DNA of 54,956 nucleotides from Priapulus caudatus (Eukaryota > Priapulida > Priapulimorpha > Priapulimorphida > Priapulidae): assembly GCF_000485595.1 (NCBI RefSeq), contig NW_014577308.1:67507-122462 (forward strand), given 5' to 3'. Positions 1-10,574 of this stretch are shown one piece after another. Every line of letters begins with the position of its first letter. Position 1 is the first letter of the stretch. Under the pieces are notes generated by a model. The model did no database searches. It was given only the letters and a program-made list of their open reading frames with translations, and was not told the origin of the DNA. Made by a program: the position numbers and the translations under genes.

Positions 1-14
1 GTGTCTTCTTGCAG

Positions 15-122
15 CCTTCGAACCAGTCCAGTGTGTCGGTGAGAAGCAATCCCGAGGTCACTATAAGAATCACACCTTCAGATCTTGCTACGGAAATCGA
101 ACAGATCGTCAAGCAGCAGATG
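15..122 (+). CDS. Trio: Trio exon: linker just before the second DH domain
   Basis: The exon encodes 36 residues in phase 0, from PSNQSSVSVR to EIEQIVKQQM. The acceptor is TTCTTGCAG, and the donor GTGAGT is the first unit of a long GTGA array. It joins in frame to the exon at 5160 (KQQM then EQESEE), which supports assigning both to the acidic/polar linker that precedes DH2 in Trio proteins. There is no recognisable domain. The identity rests on phase and position more than on sequence similarity. Confidence 0.75.
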
Positions 123-445
123 GTGAGTGAGTGAGTGAGTGAGTGAGTGAGTGAGTGAGTGAGTGCAGTGGCGTGAGTGGTGAGTGCGTGAGTGAGAGTG
201 AGGAGTGAGAGCTGAGAGTGAGAGTGAAGTGAAGAGATGAGAGATGAGATTCGAGAGAGAGAGAGAGAGAGAGAGAGGAGGACGAGAAGATGAGAGGAGA
301 GAGGGTGTGAGGAGTGAGAGTGAGAGTGAGGAGTCGAGAGTGAGAGTGGAGAGTGAGAGTAGAGGAGAGTGACGAGTGAGTGAGTTGAGCAGTGTGTGTG
401 GTGAGACGTGAGTGAGTGCGTACAGTGTTGGGTTGCACAAGTTAC
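121..445 (+). repeat. GTGA/GTGAGA simple-repeat array at the exon donor
   Basis: The 5' splice site runs directly into about twelve tandem GTGA units and then degenerate GTGAG/GAGAG repeats. The same array, shorter (about 4488-4522), begins the clean copy of this intron. It is therefore the likely point where the assembly jumped between copies. Antisense frames through it give only low-complexity Ser/Leu/His translations. Confidence 0.85.
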
Positions 446-1098
446 TTACTTCAACCATTGCTTTCTCCGTGTGGGTCTTCGGAGCCTTGAGTCATGGCAT
501 GTCAAGAATGGTTGTGTGGTTAGCGTCAGCGTAATATGCTCCTAAGCTCCATGGACAGCATGTTTTTGTATTTCAGTTCACACATGTGTAAGGTGGGGCG
601 GAATAGCGACTATCTGCAGGGGCGTAGCAGGGCGTGATTCCAGGCATTCCGGAATCCCGCCCTGGTTTGTATCAAATAGCACATATCTGATACGAGTATG
701 TATATAAAAGAATAAAACGAAATCTTTAACGAAGTTTTATTAGTACTATTAGTAGGTTGGAATCCCGCCCTCTGGTGAAGGAATCCCCCCCTTTGCCCGT
801 TATGAAAGCCCTAGGCTACGCCCTCTGTATAATCATCTGATAATTTACTTTTACCTTTTAACTGTTTTTTGTTTGCAAACTGATACCCAACAGCTACTTT
901 TGCGAACAATCTTATAGCCCCACTATCTAGCGGTTTGGTGGGGAAGCTAGCCTTACGATCACAAGGTTTAGAAACTGATAGGGACATTTAAGTGGCAGCT
1001 ACAACTATTTGTGATGTTTCTGACAACGCCCCACCCCGGTGTAACACTGAAGGCAATACTTGCCCTTAAAAATGTTGTCCTCTTCTGACATTTTGCAG
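446..1098 (+). other. Intron, indel-rich copy
   Basis: This matches 4523-5159 closely except for frequent single-base insertions. It contains the line with repeated 'ggaatccc' motifs seen in both copies. No gene is visible. Confidence 0.7.
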
Positions 1099-1280
1099 GA
1101 CAGGAGTCAGAAGGAGCAGCAGCTGGAATGGCGAGACCAGCCAGCACATGACGTGACGATCGAGGAAGACGACGTGCAGAAGCAGCGGAGCACGGCTGGG
1201 ACCTCATGAAGCGATCCTATGTGCTGCGAGAGCTCATCGAGACCGACGGATTATGTCCAAGATCTGCAGTCCATTGTAGA
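1099..1280 (+). pseudogene. Frame-broken duplicate of the first DH2 exon
   Basis: This is nearly the same sequence as the intact exon at 5160-5342, but several one-base insertions and deletions break the reading frame. The flanking introns are damaged in the same way. An exon decaying under relaxed selection would not make the introns diverge by indels at the same rate with few substitutions, so uncorrected long-read sequence is more likely than a true pseudogene. Confidence 0.75.
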
Positions 1281-1319
1281 GTAAGGTGAGCAACTCCTTC
1301 TGCGACGCATTACCAACTG

Positions 1320-1880
1320 AGTATTCGCCGCTGACGCCTGCTGCCGCCGCCCGCCGCCGCCACCTGCACACTATCCTCCACTGCCACCACCAACACCATC
1401 TGCCACTGCCATCACCAACACTCATCCTCACTGCCACCGCCAACACCATCCTCCACTGCCACCGCGCAACCACCATCCGCCTACTGCCACGCACACATCT
1501 CCACCGCCATAACCACTTCACCAACCGCTGCCGTCACTGCGCACCGCCACGACCACGCCCACCTGCCACCGCCGACCACGCACCGCAGCCCCACGCGCAC
1601 GCACGACACACGCCTAACAACAGCAAAACCAACAGCCATTACCCACCACCTTGCCCGCGCCACCGCCCCACCACATCGCTGACACCCAGCAACACCAAAC
1701 AGCCAATACCCACACACCGTGCCGCTGCGCCCACCGCCACCACCACCGCTAACACCAGCCAAACACAACGCCAATACCCAACACCGCCGCTGCCACTGCC
1801 AACCAATACCACTGCACACGCCGCTCGCGTCTGCCACCACCACCGCCCAACACACAGCCTCCAAACCACTGTGAGGGTGG
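1320..1880 (+). repeat. CCACCG-rich intronic simple repeat (damaged copy)
   Basis: Degenerate trinucleotide/hexanucleotide CCACCG and CCACCA array. It corresponds to 5385-5830. The long Thr/His/Pro frames through it are repeat translations, not genes. Confidence 0.8.
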
Positions 1881-2070
1881 ATGCATACATGGGATGCTCG
1901 TGTGCACCAATGTTTAGATGACGTTTCCATAGCTTCATTAATATTTGTATTAGAATTCTAGTGTATGGTATCTGTTTATTAAAATTGAGTGTTCTACCAA
2001 TAGAATTAGCATACACCTAAGAGTTGCACCTTTAGGATTTCTTTTAAAATGTTTGACTTATGGCCTTTAG

Positions 2071-2189
2071 CGGATCAATGGCCGTCATGCCGGAACAGCA
2101 CAGAGTTGCCCGAAGGACTAAGATGATGGAAGAGACAAGATTGTGTTCCGGGACAACATACACCAGATATTTATGACTGGCATAGAGAG
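2071..2189 (+). pseudogene. Frame-broken duplicate of the second DH2 exon
   Basis: Copy of 6029-6138 with about nine extra bases spread through it. The words for MAV, ELPEGL and YDWHRE survive in different frames. It sits in the same relative position inside the damaged block. Confidence 0.7.
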
Positions 2190-2417
2190 ATAAGCGAAAT
2201 CTTAGCATCCACTATTATATATTTATTATGCATTTAATTCAAAATAATATAAACGATGTGCTAGTTGTACAGTGCTAAGTGCACTGCTTACACTTTTGCC
2301 AATTGAAATTTAAAGCACAAATAATTGAATATTATTTTTTTGAAGTTAAATTTAATTTAAAAATTCAGAGAGAGAAGCTCACGCAAAGTGCTGGGACTTC
2401 TTTACAATTTCTTTCAG

Positions 2418-2497
2418 GACCTTTTCTCAAAGAGATTGGAGTAAGTGCTCTTGTTGATGACCCAGATAGGCATAGCGAACCAACATTCCTCAGATAT
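2418..2497 (+). pseudogene. Frame-broken duplicate of the third DH2 exon
   Basis: Copy of 6351-6420 carrying about ten inserted bases. The acceptor CTTTCAG and the GTTGATGACCCAGATAGG core are retained, but the frame is lost after the first codons. Confidence 0.7.
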
Positions 2498-2499
2498 GT

Positions 2500-3465
2500 G
2501 GAGTGTGTGCTTCTGTTCACGTTTGTATCAAACACCGGTCATGACTTCTGATGCTTTGACTCGCCAAAGTGCTTCTTTCTCCCGAATCACGGTCCTTGCC
2601 AGGCCACACTTATCTTTGCTCAGCGTTGTCATAGTTACTTAGCCATTGTGCGCGCGGCACCGCTCCTGCGTCAGTGTCATTGCAGTGCCTTTGTCAGTAC
2701 ATTCACGAAAGCACTGCTGTAGCCATGAATGTACTAAGCTGCCCTACCTATGATTGCATTTAACATTGCTAGCGCCATGTTTGTTTTATGCCAGGCCCTA
2801 AAAGATAATAAAATACGTCTCTTTTACAACTTGTATGTTGATCATTGGTTGTTACGCCTGATTTTAAGCACTGGCCCGTTTGGACGGAATTTGGCCTAGT
2901 GTAGTAGGCGTGTTCTGTTGCACGAGTGCCCCACTTGCTCTTGAACGACTAATAATTGTTAACAAAAACCATTTCTTGAAAGTTCCTCGTGAATAATCAA
3001 GCTTGCAGTACGAAGCACCAAATAGGCTGGTCTTTGACCAGTGATTTGATGTTTAGAGCAGCTGTTCTACTGCCCGTCTCCTAGGCATTGTTTCTTGAAG
3101 TGTGCGGAGGCAGAATTCTATACATTGAGTGAGGCTCCACAAATTGGAGAGGGTGCCTAATAACCGCATCTGAAATTGGCACGCAATTTTTGCGTCAGTT
3201 ACTTGCTGCAGGCGGAGGAATTTACGCGAGGAGGGAGGAGCTCCATGACGGCGATGCCGTGTTATCATCGTGGAGTGCTTTCTAGTGTGGGCCCAGAATT
3301 GGTCTCCACTACGAACTCCGCCAAATTGTAAATGAATATAGCCTCCCATGGCTTTCGAAAGTTTTGCCTGGAGTCCATTCATAGATTGGATAATGTGCTG
3401 CTTTGAGTAAACGGAGACAGTGTCACAGGTGACAGGGAGCTTGGGAAACGATGGTGTAGGTGCGT
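2500..3465 (+). other. Intron, indel-rich copy, ending at a chimeric junction
   Basis: Follows 6421-7340 base for base with scattered indels up to 'gtaggtgcgtttatttta'. It then switches to a CT array that belongs upstream of the PH exon. The clean copy instead continues 'agaagcaattgtgc' at about 7347. The switch near 3468-3472 is therefore a join between non-adjacent pieces. Confidence 0.7.
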
Positions 3466-3471
3466 TTATTT

Positions 3472-3612
3472 TATTCTCTCTCTCTCTCCCTTTCTCTCTC
3501 TCCCTCTCTCCCTCTCCCCCTCTCCCCCTCTCCCCTTCTCTCTCTCTCTCTGCTCTCTGTTCTCTCTTTCTCCTCTCAATCTCTCTCTCTCTCTGCTCTT
3601 TCTCTCTCTCTC

Positions 3613-3644
<32 letters not shown>

Positions 3645-3650
3645 GCTCGC
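3472..3650 (+). repeat. (CT)n polypyrimidine array upstream of PH exon
   Basis: CT/CCCT repeats run to about 25 bases before the acceptor ACACGCAG, so the array would double as the polypyrimidine tract. A second, damaged version lies at about 10938-11385. Confidence 0.85.
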
Positions 3651-3676
3651 TCATGTTATGTGTTTCGCACACGCAG

Positions 3677-3865
3677 GGTAAGATCACCGCGCAGGGCAAG
3701 CTGCTGCATCAGGACACGCTGCTCGTCTCTGAGCCGAACGCGCCGCAGGGAAAGCTGAAGGAGCGGCGAGTCTTCCTCTTCGAGCAGATCGTCATCATCG
3801 CCGAGGTCGTCGAGCGCAAGAAGGAATTCAGCAATCCGATGTACATATTCAAGAACTCGATCCAG
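3677..3865 (+). CDS. Trio: Trio exon: first half of the PH domain after DH2 (out of order)
   Basis: 63 residues in phase 0 with an intact frame: GKITAQGKLLHQDTLL, then KLKERRVFLFEQIVII and MYIFKNSIQ. This is the beta1-beta4 part of the PH domain; ERRVFLFEQIVI is the conserved strand pair of Trio/Kalirin PH2. Acceptor CGCACACGCAG, donor GTGAGC. The expected protein order puts it after 10295-10430 and before 15068, where it would read FKNSIQ then VNKMSFQ. Its position upstream of the DH exons is inconsistent with a functional transcript and points to a misplaced contig. Confidence 0.9.
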
Positions 3866-4436
3866 GTGAGCGGGGCGGCGGCAGCGTAGCACAGAAAGCA
3901 TCCCCCAAGTTACGGCGTACTACAAACTAAAACTAAACCCGGTGCACGCGGGCGACGATTGCCAAATCTTTAGCCACAGTTCTGATGTTCCCTGCTAAAA
4001 ATGCTCGTGCCTAAGTGCACTGTAGAAGGGGGGGGGACGTTTACTATGAGGGGTCTGTATACCATGCTAGACCGGCAGCAGCGGCGATGAGGGTGAGGAT
4101 GGGCAGGCGCAGTTCTGAGGCTGGATTCTTCTTTGCGTCCTCGGTGGATGAATTGTTATGTTATCTCCAACATGGACCCTAACTCGTTAAAATCTGTGGT
4201 CTTAAAGTGTGATTGTGCCGGCAATGCACGGGTATCCCGTGCAACGTTTGCTTGATTTCCAAGCCGACTGAGTTTCTAGCAGTTATTTCACTATGGCAAT
4301 GATGCTGATATGACATCTTGTTGTAGTACGAGTGTTGATGTATCGTAGCCATAGAATGCGGTGCCTTAGCGCTATAATAAAACTACACAATGTTATTGCA
4401 GTATAGTAATCATTTTTATGTGTTTTTAGCTCATCT
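3866..4436 (+). other. Intron after PH exon (clean copy)
   Basis: Matched by the damaged sequence at 11621-12330. No gene or RNA recognised. Confidence 0.6.
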
Positions 4437-4484
4437 GACATAGTCAGATGCAGCTTGTAGAATCGCTTGATCGTCCGTCCGTAG
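4437..4484 (+). mobile_element. 5' fragment of the CTCATCTGAC repeat, cut at an assembly join
   Basis: Begins TTTTAGCTCATCTGAC with the family's 8-bp hairpin (CATCTGAC-ATA-GTCAGATG). It stops after CGTCCGTCCGT and passes straight into GTGAG repeats that belong to the first intron. The damaged counterpart at 12336 continues through the whole element. Confidence 0.7.
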
Positions 4485-4487
4485 AGT

Positions 4488-5159
4488 GAGCAGGTGAGTG
4501 GTGAGTGAGTGAGTGAGTGAGTGTTGGGTTGCACAAGTTACTTACTTGCAACATTGCTTTCTCGGTGTGCGTCTTCGGAGCTTGAAGTCATGCAATGCTA
4601 AGATGGTGTGTGGTAGGTCAGCGTATATGCTCCTAGCTCCATGGACAGCATGTTTTTGTATTTCAGTTATACATGTGTAGGTGGCGGTAACAGCGAGCTA
4701 TCTGCAGGGGCGTAGCCAGGGGTGATTCCAGGCATTCCGGAATCCCCCCCTGGTTTGTATCAAAATAGCACATATCTGATACAGTATGTATATAAAAGAA
4801 TGAAACGAAAATTTTAACGAAGTTTTATTAGTATATAGTAGCTTTGGAATCCCCCCTCTTGGAAGGAATCTCCCCTCTTGGAAAGGCTGGCTACGCCCCT
4901 GTATAATCATGATAATTTACTTTTACCTTTTAACTGTTTTTGTTGCAAACTGATACCAACAGTACTTTGCGAACATCTTATAGCCCACTATTAGGTTTGG
5001 TGGGGAAGCCAGCCATACGACTCACAAGGTTTAGAAAACGGATAGGGGACATTAATGGCAGTCACAACTATTTGTGATGTTTCTGACAACGCCCACCCCC
5101 GGCTTAACCTGAAGGCAATACTTGCCCTATAAAAATGTTGTCTCTGTCTGACTTTGCAG
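4488..5159 (+). other. Intron before first DH2 exon (clean copy)
   Basis: Starts with the GTGA array and ends at the acceptor CTGACTTTGCAG. It corresponds to 400-1098. No gene seen. Confidence 0.65.
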
Positions 5160-5342
5160 GAGCAGGAGTCAGAGGAGCAGCAGCTGGAATCGGAGGACCA
5201 GCAGAGCACATCGGACGTGACGATCGAGGAAGACGACGTGCAGAAGCAGCGAGACCTGGCGCTCATGAAGCGATCCTATGTGCTGCGAGAGCTCATCGAG
5301 ACCGAGCGGGATTATGTCAAGGATCTGCAGTCCATTGTAGAG
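5160..5342 (+). CDS. Trio: Trio exon: start of the second DH (RhoGEF) domain
   Basis: 61 residues, phase 0. An acidic/Gln-rich lead (EQESEEQQLESEDQQ) is followed by DDVQKQRDLALMKRSYVLRE and LIETERDYVKDLQSIVE. KRSYVLRELIETERDYV is conserved region 1 of Dbl-homology domains in the Trio GEF2 form; this helix contacts the GTPase switch regions. Acceptor TTTGCAG, donor GTAAGG. A damaged duplicate lies at 1099-1280. Confidence 0.95.
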
Positions 5343-5384
5343 GTAAGGTGATAGCAACTCCTCTGCGACCATTACCACTGAGTA

Positions 5385-5830
5385 TCGCCACTACCACTGC
5401 TGCCGCCGCCGCCGCCGCCACTGCCAACACCATCCTCCACTGCCACCACCAACACCATCCTCCACTGCCACCGCCACCATCTCCACCGCCATGACCACTA
5501 CCACCGCCACGACCACCACCACCGCTGCCGCCACCGCCACCGCCACCGCTGCCGCCACCGCCACCACCACCGCTAACACCAGCAACACCAACAGCCAATA
5601 CCCACCACCTGCCGCTGCCGCCACCGCCACCACCACCGCTAACACCAGCAACACCAACAGCCAATACCCACCACCTGCCGCTGCCACTGCCAACCAATAC
5701 CACTGCCAACACCGCCGTCGCGGCCGCCACCACCACCGCCAACACCACCGCCAACACAGCCGCCAACCCCTACCCCCACCACTGCCACCACTACCATCAG
5801 CAGCAGCAGTAGCATCACCACCACCATCAC
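5385..5830 (+). repeat. CCACCG/CCACCA intronic simple repeat
   Basis: About 450 bp of CCACCG, CCGCCA and CCACCACC units with two near-identical 66-bp blocks (5569-5634 and 5635-5700). It produces long overlapping low-complexity frames on both strands that are not genes. Confidence 0.85.
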
Positions 5831-6028
5831 TACAAAAACACTGTGAGGGTGATGCATACATGGATGGTGTGCACCAATGTTTAGATGACGTTCCATAGAT
5901 CATTAATATTGTATTAGAATTCTAGTGTATGGTATTGTTTATTAAAATTGCAGTGTTCTACCAATAGAATTAGCATACACTAGAGTTGCATTTAGGATTT
6001 CTTTAAAATGTTTGACTTATGCCTTTAG

Positions 6029-6138
6029 GGATTCATGGCCGTCATGCGAGAAAGCACAGAGTTGCCCGAAGGACTAGATGATGGGAAAGACAAGATTGTG
6101 TTCGGGAACATACACCAGATATATGACTGGCATAGAGA
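6029..6138 (+). CDS. Trio: Trio exon: DH2 domain, second exon
   Basis: 36 complete codons plus two bases: [18 protein letters not shown], then [18 protein letters not shown]. The [11 protein letters not shown] motif is diagnostic of the Trio/Kalirin DH domain. Donor GTAAGG. The trailing GA joins the first G of the next exon to give Glu. Confidence 0.95.
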
Positions 6139-6350
6139 GTAAGGGAAATCTTAGCATCACTTTATATTTTATTATGCATTTAATCAAAATAATATAAACG
6201 ATGTGCTTTGTTGTACAGTGCTAAGTGCTGCCTTACACTTTTGCCAATTGAAATTTAAAGCACAAATAATTGAATATATATTGAAGTAAATTTAATTAAA
6301 TAATTCAGAGAAGCTCACGCAAAGTGCTGACTTCTTTACAATTCTTTCAG

Positions 6351-6420
6351 GACCTTTCTCAAAGAGTTGGAGAAGTGTGTTGATGACCCAGATAGGCTAG
6401 GACCAACATTCCTCAGATAT
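6351..6420 (+). CDS. Trio: Trio exon: DH2 domain, third exon
   Basis: Reads (E)TFLKELEKCVDDPDRLGPTF then LRY. It corresponds to the FLxELEKCLEDPEKL segment of vertebrate Trio/Kalirin. Acceptor ATTCTTTCAG, donor GTGAGT. It ends in phase 0. Confidence 0.93.
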
Positions 6421-7722
6421 GTGAGTGTGTGCTTCTGTTCACGTTGTATAAACACCGGGTCATGACTTCTTGATGCTTGACTCGCCAAGTGCTTCTTTCT
6501 CCCCGAACGTCTTGCAGGCAATTATCTTGCTCAGCGTTGTCATAGTTACTTGCCATGTGCGCGCAGACCGCTCCTGCGTCAGTGTCATTGCAGTGCTTTG
6601 TAGTACATTCACGTAAGCACTGCTGTAGCCATGATGACTAAGTGCCCTACCTATGATTGCATTTAACATTGCTAGCGCCATGTTTGTTTTATGCCAGGCC
6701 CTAAAAGATAATAAAATACGTCTCTTTTAAACTTGTATGTTGAATACATTGGTGTTACCCGCCTGATTTTAAGCACTGGCCGTTTGGACGGATTTGGCCT
6801 AGTGTTAGCGTGTTCTGTGCACGAGTGCCCTTGCTTTGAACGACTAATAAATGTTAACAAAAACCATTTCTTGAAAGTCCTGTGAATAATCAAGCTTGCA
6901 GACGAAGCCCAAATAGGCTGGTCTTTGACCGTGATTTGATGTTTAGAGCAGCTGTTTACTGCCGTCTCCTAGCATTGTTTCTGAGTGTGCGGAGGCAGAA
7001 TTCTATCATTGGAGTGAGGCTCCACAAATGGAAGAGGGTGCCTAATAACCGCATCCTGGAAATTGGCAGCAATTTTGGTCGTTACTTGCTGCCAGGCGGA
7101 GGAATTACGCGAGGAGGAGGAGGCTCCATTACGGCGTGTTTTCATCGTCGAGTGTTTCTAGTGTGGCCCAGAATTGTCTCCCTACGAACTCCGCCAAATT
7201 GTAAATGAATATAGCCTCCGGTGGCTTTCGTAAAGTAATTGCCTGGAGTCCATCATAGATGGATAATGTGGCTGCTGGTAAAAACGGGACAGTGTCACAG
7301 GTGACAGGGGAAGCTTGGGAAACGAGAGAGTAGGTGCGTTATTTTAAGAAGCAATTGTGCTGGGTTACGGGTTTCAGGATGCTTGCAGTTCTTGGTAAAA
7401 AGCGGAACAATGTGGCAGGGCAGTAGTGTTTAGCAGAGTTTGTATGGTCGCCAGATTTTAAAACCATATATTCTTTCTGTATGTGCAGAAATGGGCCAAT
7501 AACAAGATATATTTATTGAGTTGCCAAATTTTCACCATTCATGGGAATATCTCATTCTCCAGGATTTTATTTATAAGGCAAATTGAAACAAAAAGCTATC
7601 ACAATTGACATGTTAGATGATCCAGACTATCTGAGTCTGATATTTAACTACATATTGTAGTTAATAATATAAATTGCTTTGTTTAATGTGCTTCGTGAAT
7701 GTGTTCTTTGCCTCTATTATAG
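6421..7722 (+). other. DH2 intron
   Basis: Up to about 7345 this is duplicated at 2498-3465. From 7346 the sequence is unique in the window. No coding or RNA feature recognised. Confidence 0.6.
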
Positions 7723-7809
7723 GAGAGAAGGTTACACATGTACGTGGTCTACTGTCAGAACAAACCAAAGAGTGAATACATTGTACAGGACTATGTCAAT
7801 TACTTCGAG
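7723..7809 (+). CDS. Trio: Trio exon: DH2 domain, fourth exon
   Basis: 29 residues, phase 0: [20 protein letters not shown] then VQDYVNYFE. [18 protein letters not shown] is almost invariant in Trio/Kalirin GEF2. Acceptor CTATTATAG, donor GTACGT. Confidence 0.96.
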
Positions 7810-8638
7810 GTACGTTGCAGGTCTGAACATTGTTGGCAAATTTACTCACCTGTTAGTATTGTAGTTTTCTTATCATGTGCTCCTTGCGCCTACACAAATC
7901 CTTAAGCCAGCTCTCAGTACATACAGCAGCACGTCATGTTTACTCTTGTGCGAAATAATCGACTAGGTTTATGGTCGTACTTCAGTGAAAATCTTTTTCC
8001 TGGCTCCAACGATGCTGATTACTTTAGAATTGTCTCTGAGCAGGCAGAAGAAAGGGGAGGGGTTATTAAACATGCAGACGAATGACGTCATGTGCTGTCA
8101 TAGAGGTACACACACATGTGTTTAGTAAAACATCGTTGACGCTGGTAACACCTAAACCTGCAAGTAGGGTTGAGAGGAGAGTTGGTGGCAGGCACAGTGG
8201 TAGACGTGTGATCGTTAATACTGGACATGTCAGGACTAAGTCTTTCTGCATTCTTAGAAGGGGATGAGTGGGAAGCGTTACTGCTGCATTAAAACATAAT
8301 CAGAAATGGTTTGCATTTAATTTCATTGTAAGGATGAGTTGACATTTGATACATAAGCAGTCATGTCATATACAGTAGCAGGCTTAAGGACTTGTGTGCA
8401 GTAATCGCCTGTAATGCCCGGCTGGCAGACTGTGGGAAGTTCCTCCTTAAATTCCAGTGCAATGAAGCACAAATCTAAATTTGTTTCTATCAAGTTGCTA
8501 TAGCTTATCATTAGGGGAGTGATGAGAGCAGAGTAGCCTAGATGCTGAAGTATTTAATTTTTAGATTACATACATGTTAATCTAGTGTTCACATGTACCT
8601 AACTGGTCGCGTTAACATTACTGCTTTTCATATTTTAG
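7810..8638 (+). other. DH2 intron
   Basis: I see no gene, RNA or clear repeat; only a 61-residue open frame on each strand without family resemblance. Confidence 0.5.
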
Positions 8639-8731
8639 GAGCTCCGTGTGAAACTGGGCCACAAGCTGTCAATGTCTGATCTTCTCATTAAACCTGTACA
8701 GCGAATTATGAAGTATCAGCTCTTACTAAAG
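8639..8731 (+). CDS. Trio: Trio exon: DH2 domain, conserved region 3
   Basis: 31 residues, phase 0: [20 protein letters not shown] then [33 protein letters not shown] is the DH conserved region 3 helix, whose residues contact the GTPase. Acceptor ATATTTTAG, donor GTATGT. Confidence 0.97.
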
Positions 8732-9394
8732 GTATGTATTGAATCGTGCCACTCGTATGCACTTCTGTTTGTATGCACTACCCCTCCTCTTTACAACCTC
8801 CTCCACGTATACCTAGGAAAGGCGTTCAAAACAGCGAAGTTTTCGCGAGATAGCGTGCGTCCGGCAAATCACTAAATGTTTGTGAGGATTTCGTGATGAT
8901 TTAACGAGCAGTCACAGTAATCTCTCTCGCACTTCAAATGACACCGGTCGGTTACGTAGATTGCGCGGCTGTAAATCTCCGCGAACTCGGCACGTATTTA
9001 CTCTAGAAATTAGTTCCAACTGCCAGCAAAAAATGCCGGCTACCCCATAGGGTCTGCAGCCAACTCGTGATACTCTTGTCTGCGATTTTCGTAATTGCCC
9101 ACGCGAACGTTCGGAAGAGGCGGAAAATTTACAGGAAACTCTATTGCGCCATATAAACCTCATGAGTGTTGTAAGGATTGCTTCGGCGCATCACTGAAAC
9201 TGCCATTTGGGAGCTTGCAGCATCCTACAGTGGGTATCGTAGTGATGGTTGCGGTGGTGAGTAAGGTTCTAGGTTCCACCCACCACTGCCCACTATTACC
9301 ACTACCCACCTCAGTCTGGTGCCAAAAGGCGAGCACCAGTTACTGATCAAATTTATTTCAACATCAACACTTTGAACGTAATTGTATTCCCTGA

Positions 9395-9768
9395 ATCGTT
9401 TTTGGTGTGGCGGAGTCATCGTTGCCATGGTAACAACATTTTTTGTCGAAATATTTTAGAACCTGTAACTTTCGCACTTTTTACTCGATTGTCATGAAAT
9501 ATATATTTGTATTAAAATTAAAATTTAAAAATAAAATTTAAATTTAAAAATAAAAATAAAAATTTAATATTTGTATTAAAAGATTTTTCATTTAAATTTA
9601 TATTTAAATTTATGATTGTCATATAGGACATGTTATATCGGCCCTGTGTGCCAAATTCCATGACAATCGGGTAAAAACAGCACAAGTTACAGGTTCTACA
9701 ATATTTCCACAAAATTGTTGTTACCATGGCAACGATGACTCCGCCCACACCAAAAACTATTGGCGTCT
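9395..9768. repeat. Foldback element with ~105-bp arms
   Basis: The left arm (9395-9500: CGTTTTTGGTGTGGCGGAGT ... GATTGTCATGA) reappears inverted at 9658-9768 with a few mismatches. The 150-bp loop is almost only A and T. It lies in a DH2 intron. No coding capacity. No clear target duplication seen. Confidence 0.8.
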
Positions 9769-10294
9769 TTGCTTTACCATAACGCACCTTTGAAACGCGC
9801 CAAATTTGAAGATCATCCGAGATCGTGTAAAAACTGCTCACCAGGTCACTGCGACCTTTATTTCACCTTTAGCTTGACCTTGATCATATTTTCCTTCCGC
9901 TCTCTAACTCAGCCCCTAATTGACCTAGCGCGACCAAACTTGTATGCATTACACATCTTGGGGGAGAAGGTCTGTCGCATACCAAAACCACCACTGCCCT
10001 GACCTTAGTTTGACATTCACCGTCAACTTACATTTCCGTCCTTCGGCCTCCTAGGCGTAACCAGATTCCATATACTTGCACATCTGAGGCACACCAGTTG
10101 TCTAACAAACCTTTGTCTTTGTCACTTATTTTAATTTTAACCTGCCTTCTACGTCCTTACAGAGATATTCCATTCATACTAGATCACGGGGGATACATGT
10201 AGTTGGCGACAACTGCTCGTTTCTAGTTTTTTCTTGATGCAAACGTGTATAAGTGAATAAATGAATTCCTTGTCTCGCGTATCGTCCTCTGTAG

Positions 10295-10430
10295 GATTTC
10301 CTCAAGTATTCGGAGAAGGCACGGCCTGGAGACGACGATGATGAGAAAGGCATACGATGTGATGTGTGTCGTTACCTAAGGCCTGCCAAATGACATGATG
10401 AATGTTGACGGCTTCAGGGAGTTTGATTCA
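10295..10430 (+). CDS. Trio: Trio exon: end of DH2 and DH-PH linker (frame damaged)
   Basis: Starts cleanly (acceptor CTCTGTAG): DFLKYSEKARPGDDDDEK. One extra G then shifts the frame; the expected continuation is visible in pieces as AYDVMCVV, PKA, NDMMNV, GRLQG and FD in changing frames. In Trio/Kalirin this stretch is the last DH helix leading into the PH domain. The damage marks the start of the indel-rich block that continues to about 13970. The donor near 10431 (GGCATGG) is probably itself misread. Confidence 0.8.
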
Positions 10431-10574
10431 GGCATGGTATCCATCGGAATGTGAGCATCTTAAGTATCTTTGAATCCATGATGTTCAGTTTCTTATCAAA
10501 TTATCCATAATTAACTGTTGTTTTACGGCCATCATGCTGTAAATGTCACGTTTATATATCACACCGATACTGTA

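Noticed and set aside
1234-2016. Long overlapping frames in both directions through CCACCG repeats (also 5317-5903)
   Set aside because: They are translations of simple-sequence DNA in every frame, with no splice sites or domain, in an intron of Trio.
1099-2497. True tandem duplication of DH exons with pseudogenisation
   Set aside because: Introns and exons differ from the clean copy by the same dense single-base insertions and few substitutions, and joins sit in simple repeats; sequencing/assembly error fits better.
3420-3758. Ser/Leu- and Arg/Glu-rich frames over CT arrays (also 10896-11641, 29915-30260, 49956-50452, 50524-50781)
   Set aside because: They arise from (CT)n; all frames stay open for trivial reasons.
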